Below, in pieces: positions 11,317 to 23,165 of a stretch of 64,000 nucleotides of DNA. This DNA comes from Ziziphus jujuba. Taxonomy: Eukaryota > Streptophyta > Magnoliopsida > Rosales > Rhamnaceae. Under the pieces are notes generated by a model, which had not been told where the DNA came from, ran no database searches, and saw only the letters and a list, made by a program, of their open reading frames with translations. Numbering within the stretch: the first letter of the stretch is position 1; the number at the start of each line of letters is the position of its first letter. The stretch lies in NCBI RefSeq assembly GCF_031755915.1, contig NC_083388.1, positions 12,102,501-12,166,500 on the forward strand, written 5' to 3'. The position numbers and the translations under genes were made by a program.

Positions 11317-11457
11317 TCGTCCTGCTAGATCAGGCTTATGCAGCAGAGACCGTATAGGGTATGCTGATACGACCTCTACTTTGTTGCTTTAGAAGTATGG
11401 CTTGATCTTTCAGACCATCGTTACTAATGCTAGTACCAGTTTCTCCGTATCTATGTA

Positions 11458-12579
11458 TCATGTTTCAGTATATGACAAAATTTTGTTGTTGTAGAAAATT
11501 GGATATTGCTTTCTACCTTCGGTTTTTGTTAGTACCAAGTTAACGACTTTATTCGATATTGCAAGGTACAACTGAAGCACATCTCCAGGATTTGGTCTCA
11601 CCAAAATAGGAGGTGAACTGAGATACTCCTTCAACTCTTGAAACGCTTCTTCACATTCGTTGGTCCAAACAAAATCTTTACATCCTTTCAGGACATTGAA
11701 CAAGTTATAACTTCTGTCTGAGGACCTTGATATGAATCGGCTTAGAGCTACGATTCTTCCATTTAGTTTCATCACTTCTTTTTTGGTCTGAGGTGATGGC
11801 ATGTCGATTAAAGCTTTAATTTGTTTCGGATTTGCTTCAATCCCTCTTTGAGTAACGTTATGTCCGAGAAACATTCCTCTTAGGACTCTGAAGGTGCACT
11901 TTGTTGGGTTTAACTTCATCCTGTATTTCTTTAATACATCAAAGGTTTGCCCCAAATGATCTAAATGATCTTCAACTTTGGTCGACTTTACAAGCATATC
12001 ATCTATGTACACCTCAATCATTTTTCCAATTTGATCTTTGAACATCTTATTCATCAGTCTCTTATAAGTCGCACCTACATTTTTAAGTCCAAAGGGCATT
12101 ACCTTATAATAGTATATTCCTCGGTCTGTCACGAATGAAGTCTTCTCTTGATCCTCTGGGTGCATTAGGATTTGATTATACCCTGGATAAGCATTTAAAA
12201 AACTTAGCATCTCATGGTCAGCTGTTGCATCTACTAAGGTTTCGATCATTGGGAGAGGAAAACTGTCTTTTAGACAATCCTTATTAAGGTCGGTAAAGTC
12301 AATGCAGATTCGCGGCTTTCCATTCTTTTTCATTACTACCACCACGTTTTCTAGCCATTCTGGATAATTGACTACCCGGATGAGTCCAATATCTTCCAGC
12401 TTTTGAATTTCTTCATAGATGATCCGACTTCTTTGAGGGGTGAATTTCCTTCTCTTCTGTTTCACTGGCTTGCAATTCGGATCTACATTCAGCTTATGCG
12501 TGATCACTTTTGGATCAATTCCTTCCATGACTAATACATCCCTAGTGAAATAGTATCTTCTCTCTTTTAGAAAGTTCAA
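11458..12579 (-). CDS. Reverse transcriptase and start of RNase H (Tat element)
   Basis: The longest intact pol segment, 373 residues. Residues 88-110 (PRICIDFTDLNKDCLKDSFP), YYYKVMPFGLKN at 156-167, YIDDMLVKS at 191-199 and MKLNPTKCTF at 221-230 are classical Ty3/gypsy RT blocks. The first RNase H starts near 330. The first catalytic Asp, normally in F-x-DAYSGYNQI, is Asn at 129 (FLNAYPGYNQI), which would abolish polymerisation. YIDD, carrying the other two Asp, is intact. The listed Met is internal to the polyprotein, and upstream frames (12727-13473) belong to the same pol. Confidence 0.9.
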   Translation of the reverse strand: MNFLKERRYYFTRDVLVMEGIDPKVITHKLNVDPNCKPVKQKRRKFTPQRSRIIYEEIQKLEDIGLIRVVNYPEWLENVVVVMKKNGKPRICIDFTDLNKDCLKDSFPLPMIETLVDATADHEMLSFLNAYPGYNQILMHPEDQEKTSFVTDRGIYYYKVMPFGLKNVGATYKRLMNKMFKDQIGKMIEVYIDDMLVKSTKVEDHLDHLGQTFDVLKKYRMKLNPTKCTFRVLRGMFLGHNVTQRGIEANPKQIKALIDMPSPQTKKEVMKLNGRIVALSRFISRSSDRSYNLFNVLKGCKDFVWTNECEEAFQELKEYLSSPPILVRPNPGDVLQLYLAISNKVVNLVLTKTEGRKQYPIFYNNKILSYTET

Positions 12580-12726
12580 AAGTCATCTTTCCATATCTTC
12601 AGATAGACTTGCTCAGATTCTAACCTTTTGACTCGGCATTGTCTCGTCTGGGGGCACTTCTAGGATTGTGGCGGGATTCTCAACTTCATTTACTTCTTCT
12701 ATTGAAATCTTAAGGTTCCATGGTTG

Positions 12727-13473
12727 CTATTTATCCCCATAAGTTTTTCCCTTCATGGTGGCTATGTAACAATTTCGGGCGCTGACTTGGTCACTTTTCA
12801 TGGATACAATCTGGTCTCTGAGACGGAACTTCACCACTTGTTGATAAAAAGACGGTACGGCCTCCATTGAATGGATCCAAAGCCTCCCTATAATAGTGTT
12901 ATATGCTGAATCTGCATCAATTACCATCGTTTTTTATAGGACTGTCTTACCTTTGATGAGAATGGGTATAATCACTTTCCCCATAATTCGACTCGCCTCC
13001 CCATTGAATCCGACCAAGTTCATGGCGTCGACCTTTTCTATATTGTTACTTTTCCACTTCATTTTATTTAATGTTGATAGGAAAATGATGTCGACCGAAC
13101 TGCCTGCATCTACTAAGATTTTGGAGACCAAGTTGTTTACTATATCTGTTTTAATGATCAGTGCATTGTCATGTGGCATGTGCAGACCTTTCATGTCATG
13201 ATCTGAGAAAATGATCAAGGGTGATGTTTCTAGTTTAGGAGTTTTTTGGCTAAGTGAGCTCACCAATGCCACTTCTACCCGTTTGATATGATGCTCTCTT
13301 TCTTTCATGGAAGTTCCTCCACATGCAAAGCCACCGTGGATGGTATTGATGATGTTATCATATTTTTTCTGAGATTCTTCATCTTCCGTGTTCGGATTCT
13401 TTCTTTTTGACATGAATTCCTTCAAGTATCCTCTCTTGATGAGGGTTTCAATTTCCCACTCAGCTGTTTGCAC
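12727..13473 (-). pseudogene. Aspartic protease region (Tat element)
   Basis: Two adjacent frames. 12934-13473 contains NTIHGGFACGG, SDHDMKGLHMPHDNALIIKT and KILVDAGSSVDIIF, the Tat-type protease with its catalytic Asp in LVDAGSS. 12727-12927 continues with SAYNTIIGRLWIHSMEAVPS and FYQQVVKFRL, the segment that follows the protease in this group. A stop and frameshift around 12930 separate them. The protease would cut the Gag-Pol precursor inside the particle. Confidence 0.8.
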
Positions 13474-13778
13474 TCCGCAGTAAGATGACTGTAGTCATTA
13501 TGAAAAGCACAGAACTTTCCTATGTCTCGGAGTTGAGAATCTGTTGTCATTTTCTTTGGCCACTTCATGTACTTCTTTCCTTCTAAGTGTTCAACCAATC
13601 ATTCAGGTGTGACTGTCAGAGAGTAGTATTTGAAAGGATTGCTATCTTTGTCTTAGCTTCTTCTTTCGACTTTTGGTGCCTTTACTTGAAGTTGAGGGGG
13701 TCGAGTCGAGTTGGTTTCTCCTAAGACAAAGTACAATGTACCTCCATCACGGGTTCTTCTTTCTTAAAATTTTGAGTC

Positions 13779-14330
13779 CTACTCCATCTTTTGGTGTTCT
13801 TCTAGGTTAATGTACTTCTCTGCCCGAGACATTACTTTGATCATTGTTTCGGGTACCCTTTTCGTGAGCGATTTGTACAAACAATTTTCTCTTAAAAAAC
13901 CTTTCCTGAAAGCTTCTATTGCAATTGATTCATTACAGTCTAATATACTGACCTTTTCTTTGTTGAATCTTTGTATGTAAGCCTTCAAGGATTCATTTCT
14001 TTCCTAGGTTATTATGAAGAGATGGTTTGCTTCTTTATTTACCTTCATGCTCGAAGCAAATTGTGCCCCGAAATGGTTGACGAGTTCTTCAAAAGAATGA
14101 ATCGGCTCTTGTTTTAGATTGTCAAACCAAGTCAGTGCAGCTCCTTTGAGACTTGTAGTAAAAATTTTGCACATTATGGCTTCTCTTCTATCATGGGGTA
14201 ACCGAGCAGGAACATAGCATGATGATACTGTGTCAAATGCTCCAATGGGTTAGACGTACCATCATAAAGATTGAATTTTGGAGGAACAAATCAAGATGGT
14301 AGATTTGTCTCGGCTATCCATTTGACAAAT
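13779..14330 (-). pseudogene. Gag capsid remnant (Tat element)
   Basis: From about 14275 on the - strand the text reads YDGTSNPLEHL, then in a second frame LKGAALTWFDNLKQEPIHSFEELVNHF, then LKAYIQRFNKEK and VPETMIKVMSRAEKYINLEE (13779-13988). These are the ordered landmarks of the plant retrotransposon gag domain. At least two frameshifts and one stop break it. The 13474-13778 stretch between gag and protease has no clear domain. Confidence 0.75.
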
Positions 14331-14821
14331 GGAGTATGCACCAGGTTTGAGACCCATCGTTGGTCAAACGGGCCACACCTTTCTATCTCTTGATCTCTTC
14401 TTGTACTATTTCTCTCAAATCTTCTTTTTCTTCTTGAGTTGGTTTATTCATTTTTTAAGTCCCTTCGTTCTGGTTGTGTCTCCTTTTTCGTTCTTTATCA
14501 TTGTGACTTTTTATAGCGATGTTGTGAAGCGGTTGAGATTTTAACAGTCTGTCTTCATGTGACTTGTCTCAACTTACGTCTCGCTGTTGTTTGTCTTGTA
14601 CTTCTTCTCTTCTTACTCCTGTAAGGGGAAGTAATTGTTGTAGTTGTTGCATCAACTCTTGGTTCACTTTCTGTGTTTGTTCATACATGGTTGCCACTTC
14701 TTGGACTTTTTATTGGAGTGATTCCACTTCGATCTGTAGAGCAAAAATTTGCTCGCCTTGGGTGGGATTATCTTGGGAAGCCATTACCAAGATCCTCAAC
14801 AGATATTTTTGTTTATTGTGT

Positions 14822-14846
14822 TCTCCCCCTATCTGACGCGTCAAAC
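14822..14846 (-). promoter_or_regulatory. Primer-binding-site position of Tat element
   Basis: Directly inside the 5' LTR the - strand reads TTTGACGCGTCAGATAGGGG. This is the right place for a primer-binding site and looks like a C-to-T decayed version of the TTGGCGC-type sites common in plant Ty3/gypsy elements. I cannot assign the tRNA. Confidence 0.45.
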
Positions 14847-15543
14847 TGTTGATGCTGAAATTTGAATAGTTTCCACCTAGGCGAAATGCTTATATGGCAA
14901 CCGGGATGCACGATATGGGACTGTAAAACAAGGGACAGAAGAGCAAATGTAACCTTGGCACCGGTGTGGTACCGGCCAAAGGCACACCGATGTTCAAGTT
15001 AGATTACGAACTCATAGTTAATGTGAAAATAACTTTAGTTTTTATATTTTTTAGCGTACCTCGAATGGGGGTGCCATTGGCACCTTTATAATCGTTTAAA
15101 TATGTTTTTTGAATCAATTTGAAGCATATTCTTAGGAAGATTTTGAGGGTTCTGTTGACTTAATTTGTACTCCGTTTGAATTCTGTTTGAAATGATTATG
15201 CAAGATCTTGACCCATGTTGATTAGATTCCTCTTTCTTTTAGGATTTAGAAATCCTAGTATTTTCTCATCTATTGTTTTGTTTCTATGCCTCTTTCGGGT
15301 TTCAGGTAGTTTTTGTTTTTATATGGGATCCTACCTCATCATGTCTTGCCTTCGGACAATTTGTCTGGACTAATATGTCCGAGGTTAATTATTTCGGATG
15401 TACCAAACTTTTGATCCGGGCCGTCGTCTTCTTAACCGAGGTATTGTAGCTATTAGGATATTACCGCTGACCTTGCTACTTATTACACAAACTTTGCTGA
15501 TGTGTCTTGCGACGTGTTCCTATCAAATTATTTTACCCGTACA
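14847..15543 (-). repeat. 5' LTR of Tat element
   Basis: 697 bp, aligned with 3914-4609. It has TG...CA ends (TGTTGATG...CCGTACA) and is followed by the TSD TTTCC at 15544-15548. Confidence 0.9.
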
Positions 15544-15548
15544 TTTCC
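15544..15548. repeat. TSD (right) of Tat-lineage element
   Basis: TTTCC, identical to 3909-3913, fixes the right boundary of the insertion. Confidence 0.85.
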
Positions 15549-17444
15549 TATTTTACATTTTCTTTTATGTTTAAAACGATGAGGACATTGATTATTTTAA
15601 GTTTGGTGGGGGAAAAGAATGCTTTTGTATTCTTTTTGTCTTGTAAATCTAAGTGTTCTTCTTGATTTTTTAACTAGTTTTTGTTGCTGCATGTTTAGTT
15701 ATGTTTATTACATTAGTTTTTATATGTTTTCACTAAAATAATTGGAAACGAAATTAAAAAAAAAGGGATTTTCCACACATATTAGTTTAGGTCATGCGTC
15801 TTGATATGTTTGGTTATGTTTATTAGGTTAGTTTTTATACGTTTCAATAAAACAATTGAAAAAGAACAAAAGAATTAGATTTTCTATGCATATCAGTTTA
15901 GACCGTAAGTATTGATGTGTTTCTTGATGAAATTTTTTCAAACTTTTGTTTTCTTAGTATTTTGGTGGGCCAATGATGAGACTATGATTAAAATAAAATT
16001 AGTTCTTAGGTACTGGATTTTTTTTTTTTAATTTTTTTTTTTGTGTATGCTTTAATACCTAAAGTTAAGTTCAAATGTTATTACTCGCAATTTTAATGAG
16101 CATTTTATTGATTATGCATGATTTGGATTGTATCTTGGAGAGAATTTGCGTGAAATTAATTACGTTGAACTCTAGAAGTTGCATAATTGATGCTTAAGGT
16201 GAAATTCAAGAATATTGCATAATTAGGAAAATGATTTAGGCCATTTTTGTTTGAGTTTGAACATTTCTAGCTTGCCTAATCATTATTCTATCCTGCGTAC
16301 CATTTTTTTAGCCATATTGGGATGCATATTTAAAGCCTTTTATTCTATTTAACCTCATTTGCCTACCTTTATTATGACCCTAAATATTATTATTTTACCT
16401 ACCCTTTACATATGATAAAAAGCATAATTTTGAATTGATATGGATAAATGATTTTTATATGTACAAGAGGGAATAAGGTGAAAAATTAAGTTGGGGGTAT
16501 GGTCTATGCATGGTTGTGGCTTTGATTTATGTATTATTTGATGCATTTGAAAATTATAATTTTTATGTATTTGAAAGTCAAGTTGATGTACTAATTAACA
16601 TGATCATCAAAAATTCATCATATTACTATCGTCATTTGAAAAAATAAACAAACAAACAAATTATATATATATATATATATTTATATATTCCAAAAACAAT
16701 TCTTAATAAAATAAAGAAGTGAAAAAAAAAAAGAGATAGAAAAAGCTAAAAAATGGAAGGAAAAAAAAATAGCTATTCCCCCAAAAAAAGAAAAAATCAA
16801 TGATGATGATGATTCAACATATAATAAATGTCGATTAATAAAATACATACTTTTGATTTTTCTATGTTGGTTTAAAGAAAGGATTGTATTGCATTGAAGG
16901 TAGCAAAAAGTTGTGATTTTAGAGGTAAAAAGTGCTCTAAGATGTGGACATTTTAAAGGGAGGAAAGAGGAAAATAGGCTTAAAGTAAGAATACATTGCT
17001 CTTTTTAAGCATGTATTCATTGAGATTTGAGTTAAGTTTTCTTTATTGTTATTTATTTTTCCATCATTTTCTTTCTTTTAGCCTTTTATCTTTTGGCCTT
17101 TACATTAAAAGCTTAATAAAAATCTATTTGATTCAAAAGTGATGCATTATTCTATATTAGTGGAGAGTTATTAGTTATGTTAAACATATTGCAGTTCATA
17201 TTTTGTTTCCAATATCTAATAATTTACGTTTGCTCCATTGCTTGATATTGAATGTACTGATTGATCTCACATAAACATTTTGGAAGTAATATATATGTTA
17301 AATAGAATATAGGTTGCTGACTTTTGAATTGATATGTTATGCAATTTTTTAGGCAACCCATTAAAGTACTAAATTTTTATTTCTATTCTCTTTTTTTTTT
17401 TTTTTCTTTGGCTAAGGACTAATAAATTTTAAGTCGGGGACATT
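15549..17444 (+). mobile_element. Long 3' untranslated region of the old Ty3/gypsy element
   Basis: No domain is recognisable on either strand. GATGAGGACATTGATTA followed by AAGTTTGGTGGGGG (about 15578-15616) and GTTGGGGGTATGG (about 16491) resemble the purine-rich signals after pol in Athila-like elements. A tandem pair of roughly 115 bp lies at about 15690-15920. There is a (TA)n run at 16659-16682 and an A-rich run at 16710-16800. It ends AAGTCGGGGACATT, polypurine-like, immediately before the right LTR. Confidence 0.5.
15690..15920 (+). repeat. Tandem pair, about 115-bp unit
   Basis: Both units read GTTATGTTTATTA...TTAGTTTTTATA...CAATTG/AATTGG...ATTTTC...CACATATTAGTTTAG or CATATCAGTTTAG. 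They diverge by point changes and short indels. Confidence 0.55.
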
Positions 17445-19331
17445 TGTTAGACATAAAATGTTTAAGATTTTATGCCATTTTATTAACTTACTATTTGTTA
17501 ATTTATGCTTAATTATTATGAAAAGTCACTAATTGTGTGTTTTTCTAAATGTAGGTGAAAGAGAAGGAATTGGTAATTTTAATGTCAAATTTGAATTCAT
17601 TAGGTCAAAAAATGTAAGAACAAATATTTAAGCTCAAACAGACAAAACTTTGGAAGATTTAAAAAAGATTCTTGAAAGATTTCTTTAATATTGTAAAAAG
17701 ATTCTCTAAAAATTCTATAAAAAAGTTTTTAAAAACTTTATAGTGGAAATAAATATCATATAAATACTCACGATCTCATGATTCCAAAAATTACATTATT
17801 TTCGCATTTTGAGATGTGAGCTAAAAGTAATTGTCATTTGAAATTTGGAACTTACCAAAAAAAAAAAAAAGTTCCAAAAATCTTGGAGATTCTAATTTCA
17901 TCCTCACCATTGATCAAGTCAAGGAATAATATTCATCCATATGGCAGCATATTATTTATTTTTCAGATTCAAGAATTAAAATTAAAGGCCCAACTTAAAT
18001 TAACAAAAAGGAAAGTCAAGAATCTAGGGTAGAGATTTATAGATGAATATCAAGCACAGGTGGAAATAAAAATAAATGATCAACGTTTCCCTTTTGGAAG
18101 GCATACCCACGGCAAAGTACGGAGAATTTGGCCAAGCTTTATTCAAATTTCCTTTGCGGTCCCCGCTAGCCAATTTGCCACATGTCCATGATCCCCCACT
18201 TTCGTTTTTTCACAATTGACCATTAACCTACAACAGGAAGTCACCCATTAACCTAGCTTTGAATTTTATTTTTTGTGACTTACAATAGCAAGTTTAGAAT
18301 ACCATGGTAATCTAGTAGAGTGGGTAAATTTGTGTGTACACCAAGTAACTTAATCTATATAAACCCACCTATGGACAGCAAACATAAGCTACAATAGAGA
18401 GAGAATTAATCTTGTGTACTCAAGGGTGTAAGAAAGTAAGGTGCAGCCAAAAAGGGTTGAGTAACATAACCTTCATTCATTTGGTTTCTTTGACTTGTCT
18501 TTACTCTTAGAGGCTTGAATTGAAGCTTGGACCAACAACAAAAATCGTGGGCTTTACAATAGTTCAAATTCTTTTTCTTCACTGTTTTATGTCTAAATTC
18601 TTTTCATATATTTTGATGATGGAATTTATTTTGACTATGAACTAATTTTATTTTATAGGGTTTGGATATAGCATGTACATTCACATCTTTGATTAATAAT
18701 TTATATTGTGCATATAATGCTTTTATAAGATTCATCTCCATGAATGATTTTTTTTTTTTTTAATGATTTATGTCTAGGAATAGAATAAATTATAAAAAAG
18801 AACAATAAATTACATGTTGAATAGGAATATTAGTATGCCCAATTATGTAGTACCTTCGACGCTATAAGTATGCTTGATCATCATTGTTATTGTATTTTGT
18901 ATGTCCTAGGATTTAATTAGATAATCTTACATTAGAAATAATTAAGTTATCTTGTGTAATGTTTACCAATTAAAGAACTAATAATTGGGGTATTTTATAA
19001 CTGAGTGTTGGCTAACAATTATTATTAATTAGTTTGGCTTAATGAAAATTTATTTAAATTAAAATATATGGTGAATTTCATGCCCTAGTTTCACCATCAT
19101 TACACTATTCTATTAATTTAATCTCAAAATTAATTGTTTGCTTTGTGTTTTAATTTCTTTAGTTTAATAATTTAACTTAATTTCAACTTTTCATCAAACT
19201 TGGAGTGTTCAAGTTACTATTATAAATTAATTAGAATTAATAATCCTTTCTTCCCTTGGGTTCCACAATCTTGATTTTACTCAAAATCACTTTATTACTT
19301 GGTTTGTGTGCTTGCAAGTATTTTCACAACA
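17445..19331 (+). mobile_element. Right LTR of old Ty3/gypsy element
   Basis: It starts TGTTAGACATAAAATG after a polypurine-like AAGTCGGGGACATT and probably ends TTTTCACAACA. Its 3' third (18673-19305) aligns with 1172-1784, the left LTR. It contains a strong TATA box at 18356 and downstream transcript-like sequence (AAACCCACC...AGAGAGAG). The exact right end is inferred from the CA terminus, as the left LTR is truncated before that point. Confidence 0.6.
18356..18363 (+). promoter_or_regulatory. TATA box of the LTR promoter
   Basis: TATATAAA followed by CCCACC within the right LTR is a plausible U3 promoter of the old Ty3/gypsy element. Confidence 0.5.
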
Positions 19332-20073
19332 ATTTATCTTTATGATATTTTATTTGAGAAGCCTTTATCTATTGAGAATTCTTTTATTATTTATCTCTAT
19401 TTTAAATTTGTTGGTTATTTGTAATGGAATTCTTGATATTTTGTTAAGACACTGTTTATATCTATGAAACTCTATTTGGTTTTTGAATTTGTTGTTTTGT
19501 TTCTATGAAAGGCTAGATCATTGATCTAGGATCTTGATTTTGTTTGGATCTTGTTTAGTATGGGTTAATTTGGTTTATTAGTGATATAATTTCTCTACAA
19601 TTATTTGGTGTTTCTGTGAATTAATTGATGAACAAACCTAATGAGAATGAAAATTTAGTTGGGTGTTGTTTACATTGAATAATTACAGCTTAGGTAAGCA
19701 TAGTTTAGTAAATTGAGAATTAGGAAAACACCATTTAAGAGGTAAATTAAGCTTGAGAGAGCCTTTTAGGTTCATCAACCTGAATATGGACTTAATTGAG
19801 TTTGAGAGAAGAAGAGGAATTAATTGGATTAGTTAAATGGTAGAATAAGACAGAGACATCAAATTTTTGTATATTTTACTTGCCTTGGGAGAGAAAGTGA
19901 ATAAAATTAGAAACCCTTTATTAATAATGGGAGAGAGATTAATAATTAATTATTAAATTAAACCAACAAATTTCAGCTTCTCTCTACTCCGTTGGTCCCG
20001 AACGAATCTTCTTCTACAGACCAGTTTTGGTGATTGGAAGGCGGCACACTCTAAAATGTTCTTTCGAAAGAAG
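19332..20073. other. Non-coding flank between gypsy LTR and duplicated unit 1
   Basis: No ORF or known element is recognisable. It is T-rich to about 19650, then A-rich. A slightly GC-richer piece (about 19977-20060, with GGCGGCACAC) lies just before the first copy of the tandem duplication. Confidence 0.4.
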
Positions 20074-21303
20074 CATCATTACATAATGAAGCATTAGCTG
20101 CTTTTTGATGTGTGATTTGGCAAAAATTAATTGCTCTTTAATATGTGATTTAAAAAAGAAAATAATAATATAATAGATAAAAATACAAGAAGTTTAGCTA
20201 TAATAGAGTCCAACCAATTAGGATTTTCACTAAAATAGTTTTCTATACAAATATATATGATTTAAAGGTTAACAGAACCTAGTTGCAAATATATATATGA
20301 AAACATGATCATCTAACGATGATGAAATGGATATCTTGTTTGTAAGTATCTCTTAACAATTATTCGAAATTTAAAATATATTTTAAACATATAAATCTAA
20401 TTAAAGTTTAAAACAATGAAAAATAATAAGAGAAAGTTGTCATTAAAACCAAAGGTTTACATAAAATTATTATGTGTTTACAACAAATACAAAAGTAAAT
20501 AAATAAATATTTTCTTGTTCAAAATGTATATTTCTAGTTCTAATTATAAATTTATTTTTTAAATAGCAATTAACTAAACATGATATGATTAAGAAATTGT
20601 TAATAAGTATTATATATATAATATAATTTTGAATAAATGGGATATCAAAATAAAATTTAGATAAATTTTAAAAATATATGCAAAAAATTAAAACAATAAT
20701 AATAATGTTGATAAATGAAACAAATAACTAATAATAATAATATAAGGAACTTTGCAGGTCTGGGCCTAGTAATAGGGAAATTACCCCCAAAAAAGGCCCA
20801 CATTAGAAGGGGAGGTGGCACAAGTATGTTAATTAGGATAGATTAGTAAAATTGTAAAGAAAATAAAAAAGAAAAAAATTCCTATGTGGGTTCACAACTA
20901 TTGGCTTAAGTATTGTTACAGTGAGGACGTTGCAAGAAGCAAAGCTGACCCGGCCTGGTGTAACATTTTTCAACCATCTAATGCCATCACTTTAGTCAGT
21001 AGCTTACTTTCCCTCTTCAGCATATCGAAGAATTTAAGTTGCTAACGTGTTTGGCCGATTTTTATGAACTAATTAATTGTTAGAAATTTATAATGAAGAA
21101 AAAATATTTTTGAAATATTATGACTTTTGACAGAAAGAAAGTTACATTGTTTCATTACCAACAATTGTAATGTTTCTCATTGTTTATATTCCAATTATTA
21201 TATCATTTCTCAATCAATGCGTCTTCTCTTAAAGGAATATCTTTTCTTTAAACATTATGTCTGTTTGAATCATCATGTCTTTTTTTTATATCCTTCTGAA
21301 GTC

Positions 21304-21311
21304 TATAAATA
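21304..21311 (+). promoter_or_regulatory. TATA box in copia 1 5' LTR
   Basis: TATAAATA within GTCTATAAATATCATATGG is conserved at 27917-27924 in the 3' LTR. Confidence 0.55.
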
Positions 21312-21548
21312 TCATATGGAACTATTGTTGAAAAAACTGATAAATAATTAACAAACATATGTGTAGAGAGAATTAAAACTTTGTCTAGTTCATGATTCTT
21401 TGAATTTGAAGTGCTACAATTCAAAGAAGTTGTATCCTAAGAGACAATCGCTGTAAAACTGTGAGCACCGTCACAGAGTGAATATTGTCTTAAGGAAATA
21501 GAATTTAACTTGTATCTTGATTGTTATATAAAGATCAAACTTTTGGAA

Positions 21549-22302
21549 TCTATTAATATATAAAAGTAAAAAATCTTGTGCCATGTATCAGCATATTATT
21601 ATTCCAAATTTACTCTAAAATCATCAATAAAAAAATTATTTGTTTTATTATTTATGGTTCTACCAAAATAAGAAGCTGCTATTTAAAAGAATGAATTTTT
21701 TTACCTTTATTGATTGTATTCAAAATATATATTATTATTATAATAATAATATTAGAAAATTGATTGAAAAAGAATTTTTTTTTTTTTTTTTACATTTTAT
21801 GGTTGTACCCAAATATATATAAAATCAATTTTTGTTTTGACATAAATTTTAAATAAACAATAAATAAATATTAATAATATTATATATATAAAATTTTACT
21901 ATAATAAATAATGTCATGCAGATTAAATATAGGTCATAATCAAATTATATGTAATATTAAAATAAAATATACACAACACACCATAAGTTATATATAATTT
22001 GATGCCAATTTGTATCATAATGTACAAGCCAGCGCATATAGCACTGGAACTGTATATATGTCTCTTTTTAAATCCAAATTATTGTTAATTAGGTTATAAT
22101 AATAACAATAATAATAAAATAATTAAATTATATTATAAAGATTTAACGTAGGAAAATTAATTATTTGTAAAAAAATCAAAAAAATACATTTGAATTTTTT
22201 TTTAATAAATGTGCATACACTTATTCTTTTATATATTATATAGAATATAGATTAATTTTAAAATAATTTATAATAGTTATATATGCTGTGCATCGCACTA
22301 GA
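21549..22302 (+). mobile_element. Helitron-like non-autonomous insertion
   Basis: It starts TCTATTAATATATAAAAG directly after an A, the common plant Helitron 5' end. It ends with a short hairpin (GTGC-AT-CGCAC) followed by CTAGA, close to the CTRRT 3' end. It is absent from the partner LTR at 28105-28110. There is no coding capacity; short (TA)n and T runs are inside. The last base (A rather than T) and the 3' flank are not ideal. Confidence 0.45.
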
Positions 22303-22490
22303 ATGAATGCTAGTCATAATACAAATACGATATCTACGAGTTCTTCTTCTTTATCTCATTATAATTATTTATATATTGTTTATATAGATTAATACACATA
22401 GAGATATTTATATTTATATTTATTTTGTAAATATAAATATAGTGTATAATATATAAACCCTTTGGTTTTTAGGTTTATTAATTTCCAAAC

Positions 22491-22721
22491 AATCTTAAGA
22501 CAATACAGTATTAATAAATTATTTGATAAATAATCTCTGCATGGTTTATATATATATATATATATATATTTATGTAAATATGGATGAATTTCTTAAACTT
22601 CACAAAATAAATATATATATATATATATATATCTTATCACTTCTTTGATATATATATGATATAATAATACACATACAATTGTATTCTTATTATAATTCCT
22701 ACTTTTCACTTGTTTATGTGT

Positions 22722-22758
<37 letters not shown>

Positions 22759-23165
22759 TTCATTTTTGTATTTCTTAACTTTTACGCACACACATATATA
22801 CCTAGACATATATTTTGTACTTGTCTGGCTATTACATAATATTTATTATATATATTAATATTTAATATATGTTTAATATACATTTGGGTGCCTCCTCAGT
22901 ATAGATTAGATATTATTATTTAATATCTATTTGCATATTCAGTATAGATTAGATATATTCATTCACATATTTACCAATTATTTACAATAAGTATTATAGT
23001 GGAAATTAAATATTTTATATTTGCATCTTAGATTTATCAAATATTTATATTTGTACATACATTTATACACTATTGCATATTTTAATTTTGTTTTATAGAC
23101 AAAATTATTTGTTTAGTTTAATTATTGCTTAATTAATAATTATTTGATAATATTTCTTTTTAGAA
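22491..23165 (+). other. Leader of copia 1
   Basis: AT-rich untranslated region between the LTR and gag, with four (TA)n runs at about 22547, 22611, 22724 and 22745 and a near-repeat of AGTATAGATTAGATAT at about 22898 and 22941. No Met-tRNA primer site is recognisable after the LTR. Confidence 0.5.

Larger units (their letters stand above)
3914..15543 (-). mobile_element. Full-length Tat-lineage Ty3/gypsy retrotransposon
   Basis: This 11.63-kb element is bounded by two roughly 697-bp LTRs and a perfect 5-bp TSD, TTTCC. On the - strand the order is 5' LTR (14847-15543), gag, protease, RT, a second RNase H, integrase, a long spacer, then the 3' LTR (3914-4609). An additional ORF on the + strand (4904-6945) lies between integrase and the 3' LTR. 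The extra RNase H after RT and an extra ORF between integrase and the 3' LTR are hallmarks described for the Tat/Ogre group. The LTRs differ at about one base in ten over the parts I compared by eye, so the insertion is old. All frames are broken. It is nested in the 3' region of the older Ty3/gypsy element. Confidence 0.9.
21078..22490 (+). repeat. 5' LTR of copia 1, expanded by an insertion
   Basis: Its outer parts (about 21127-21490 and 22400-22490) match the 492-bp right LTR. The ~900 bp between carries a Helitron-like insert (21549-22302) and other extra sequence. A TATAAATA promoter box lies at 21304, matching 27917 in the partner. Confidence 0.75.
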
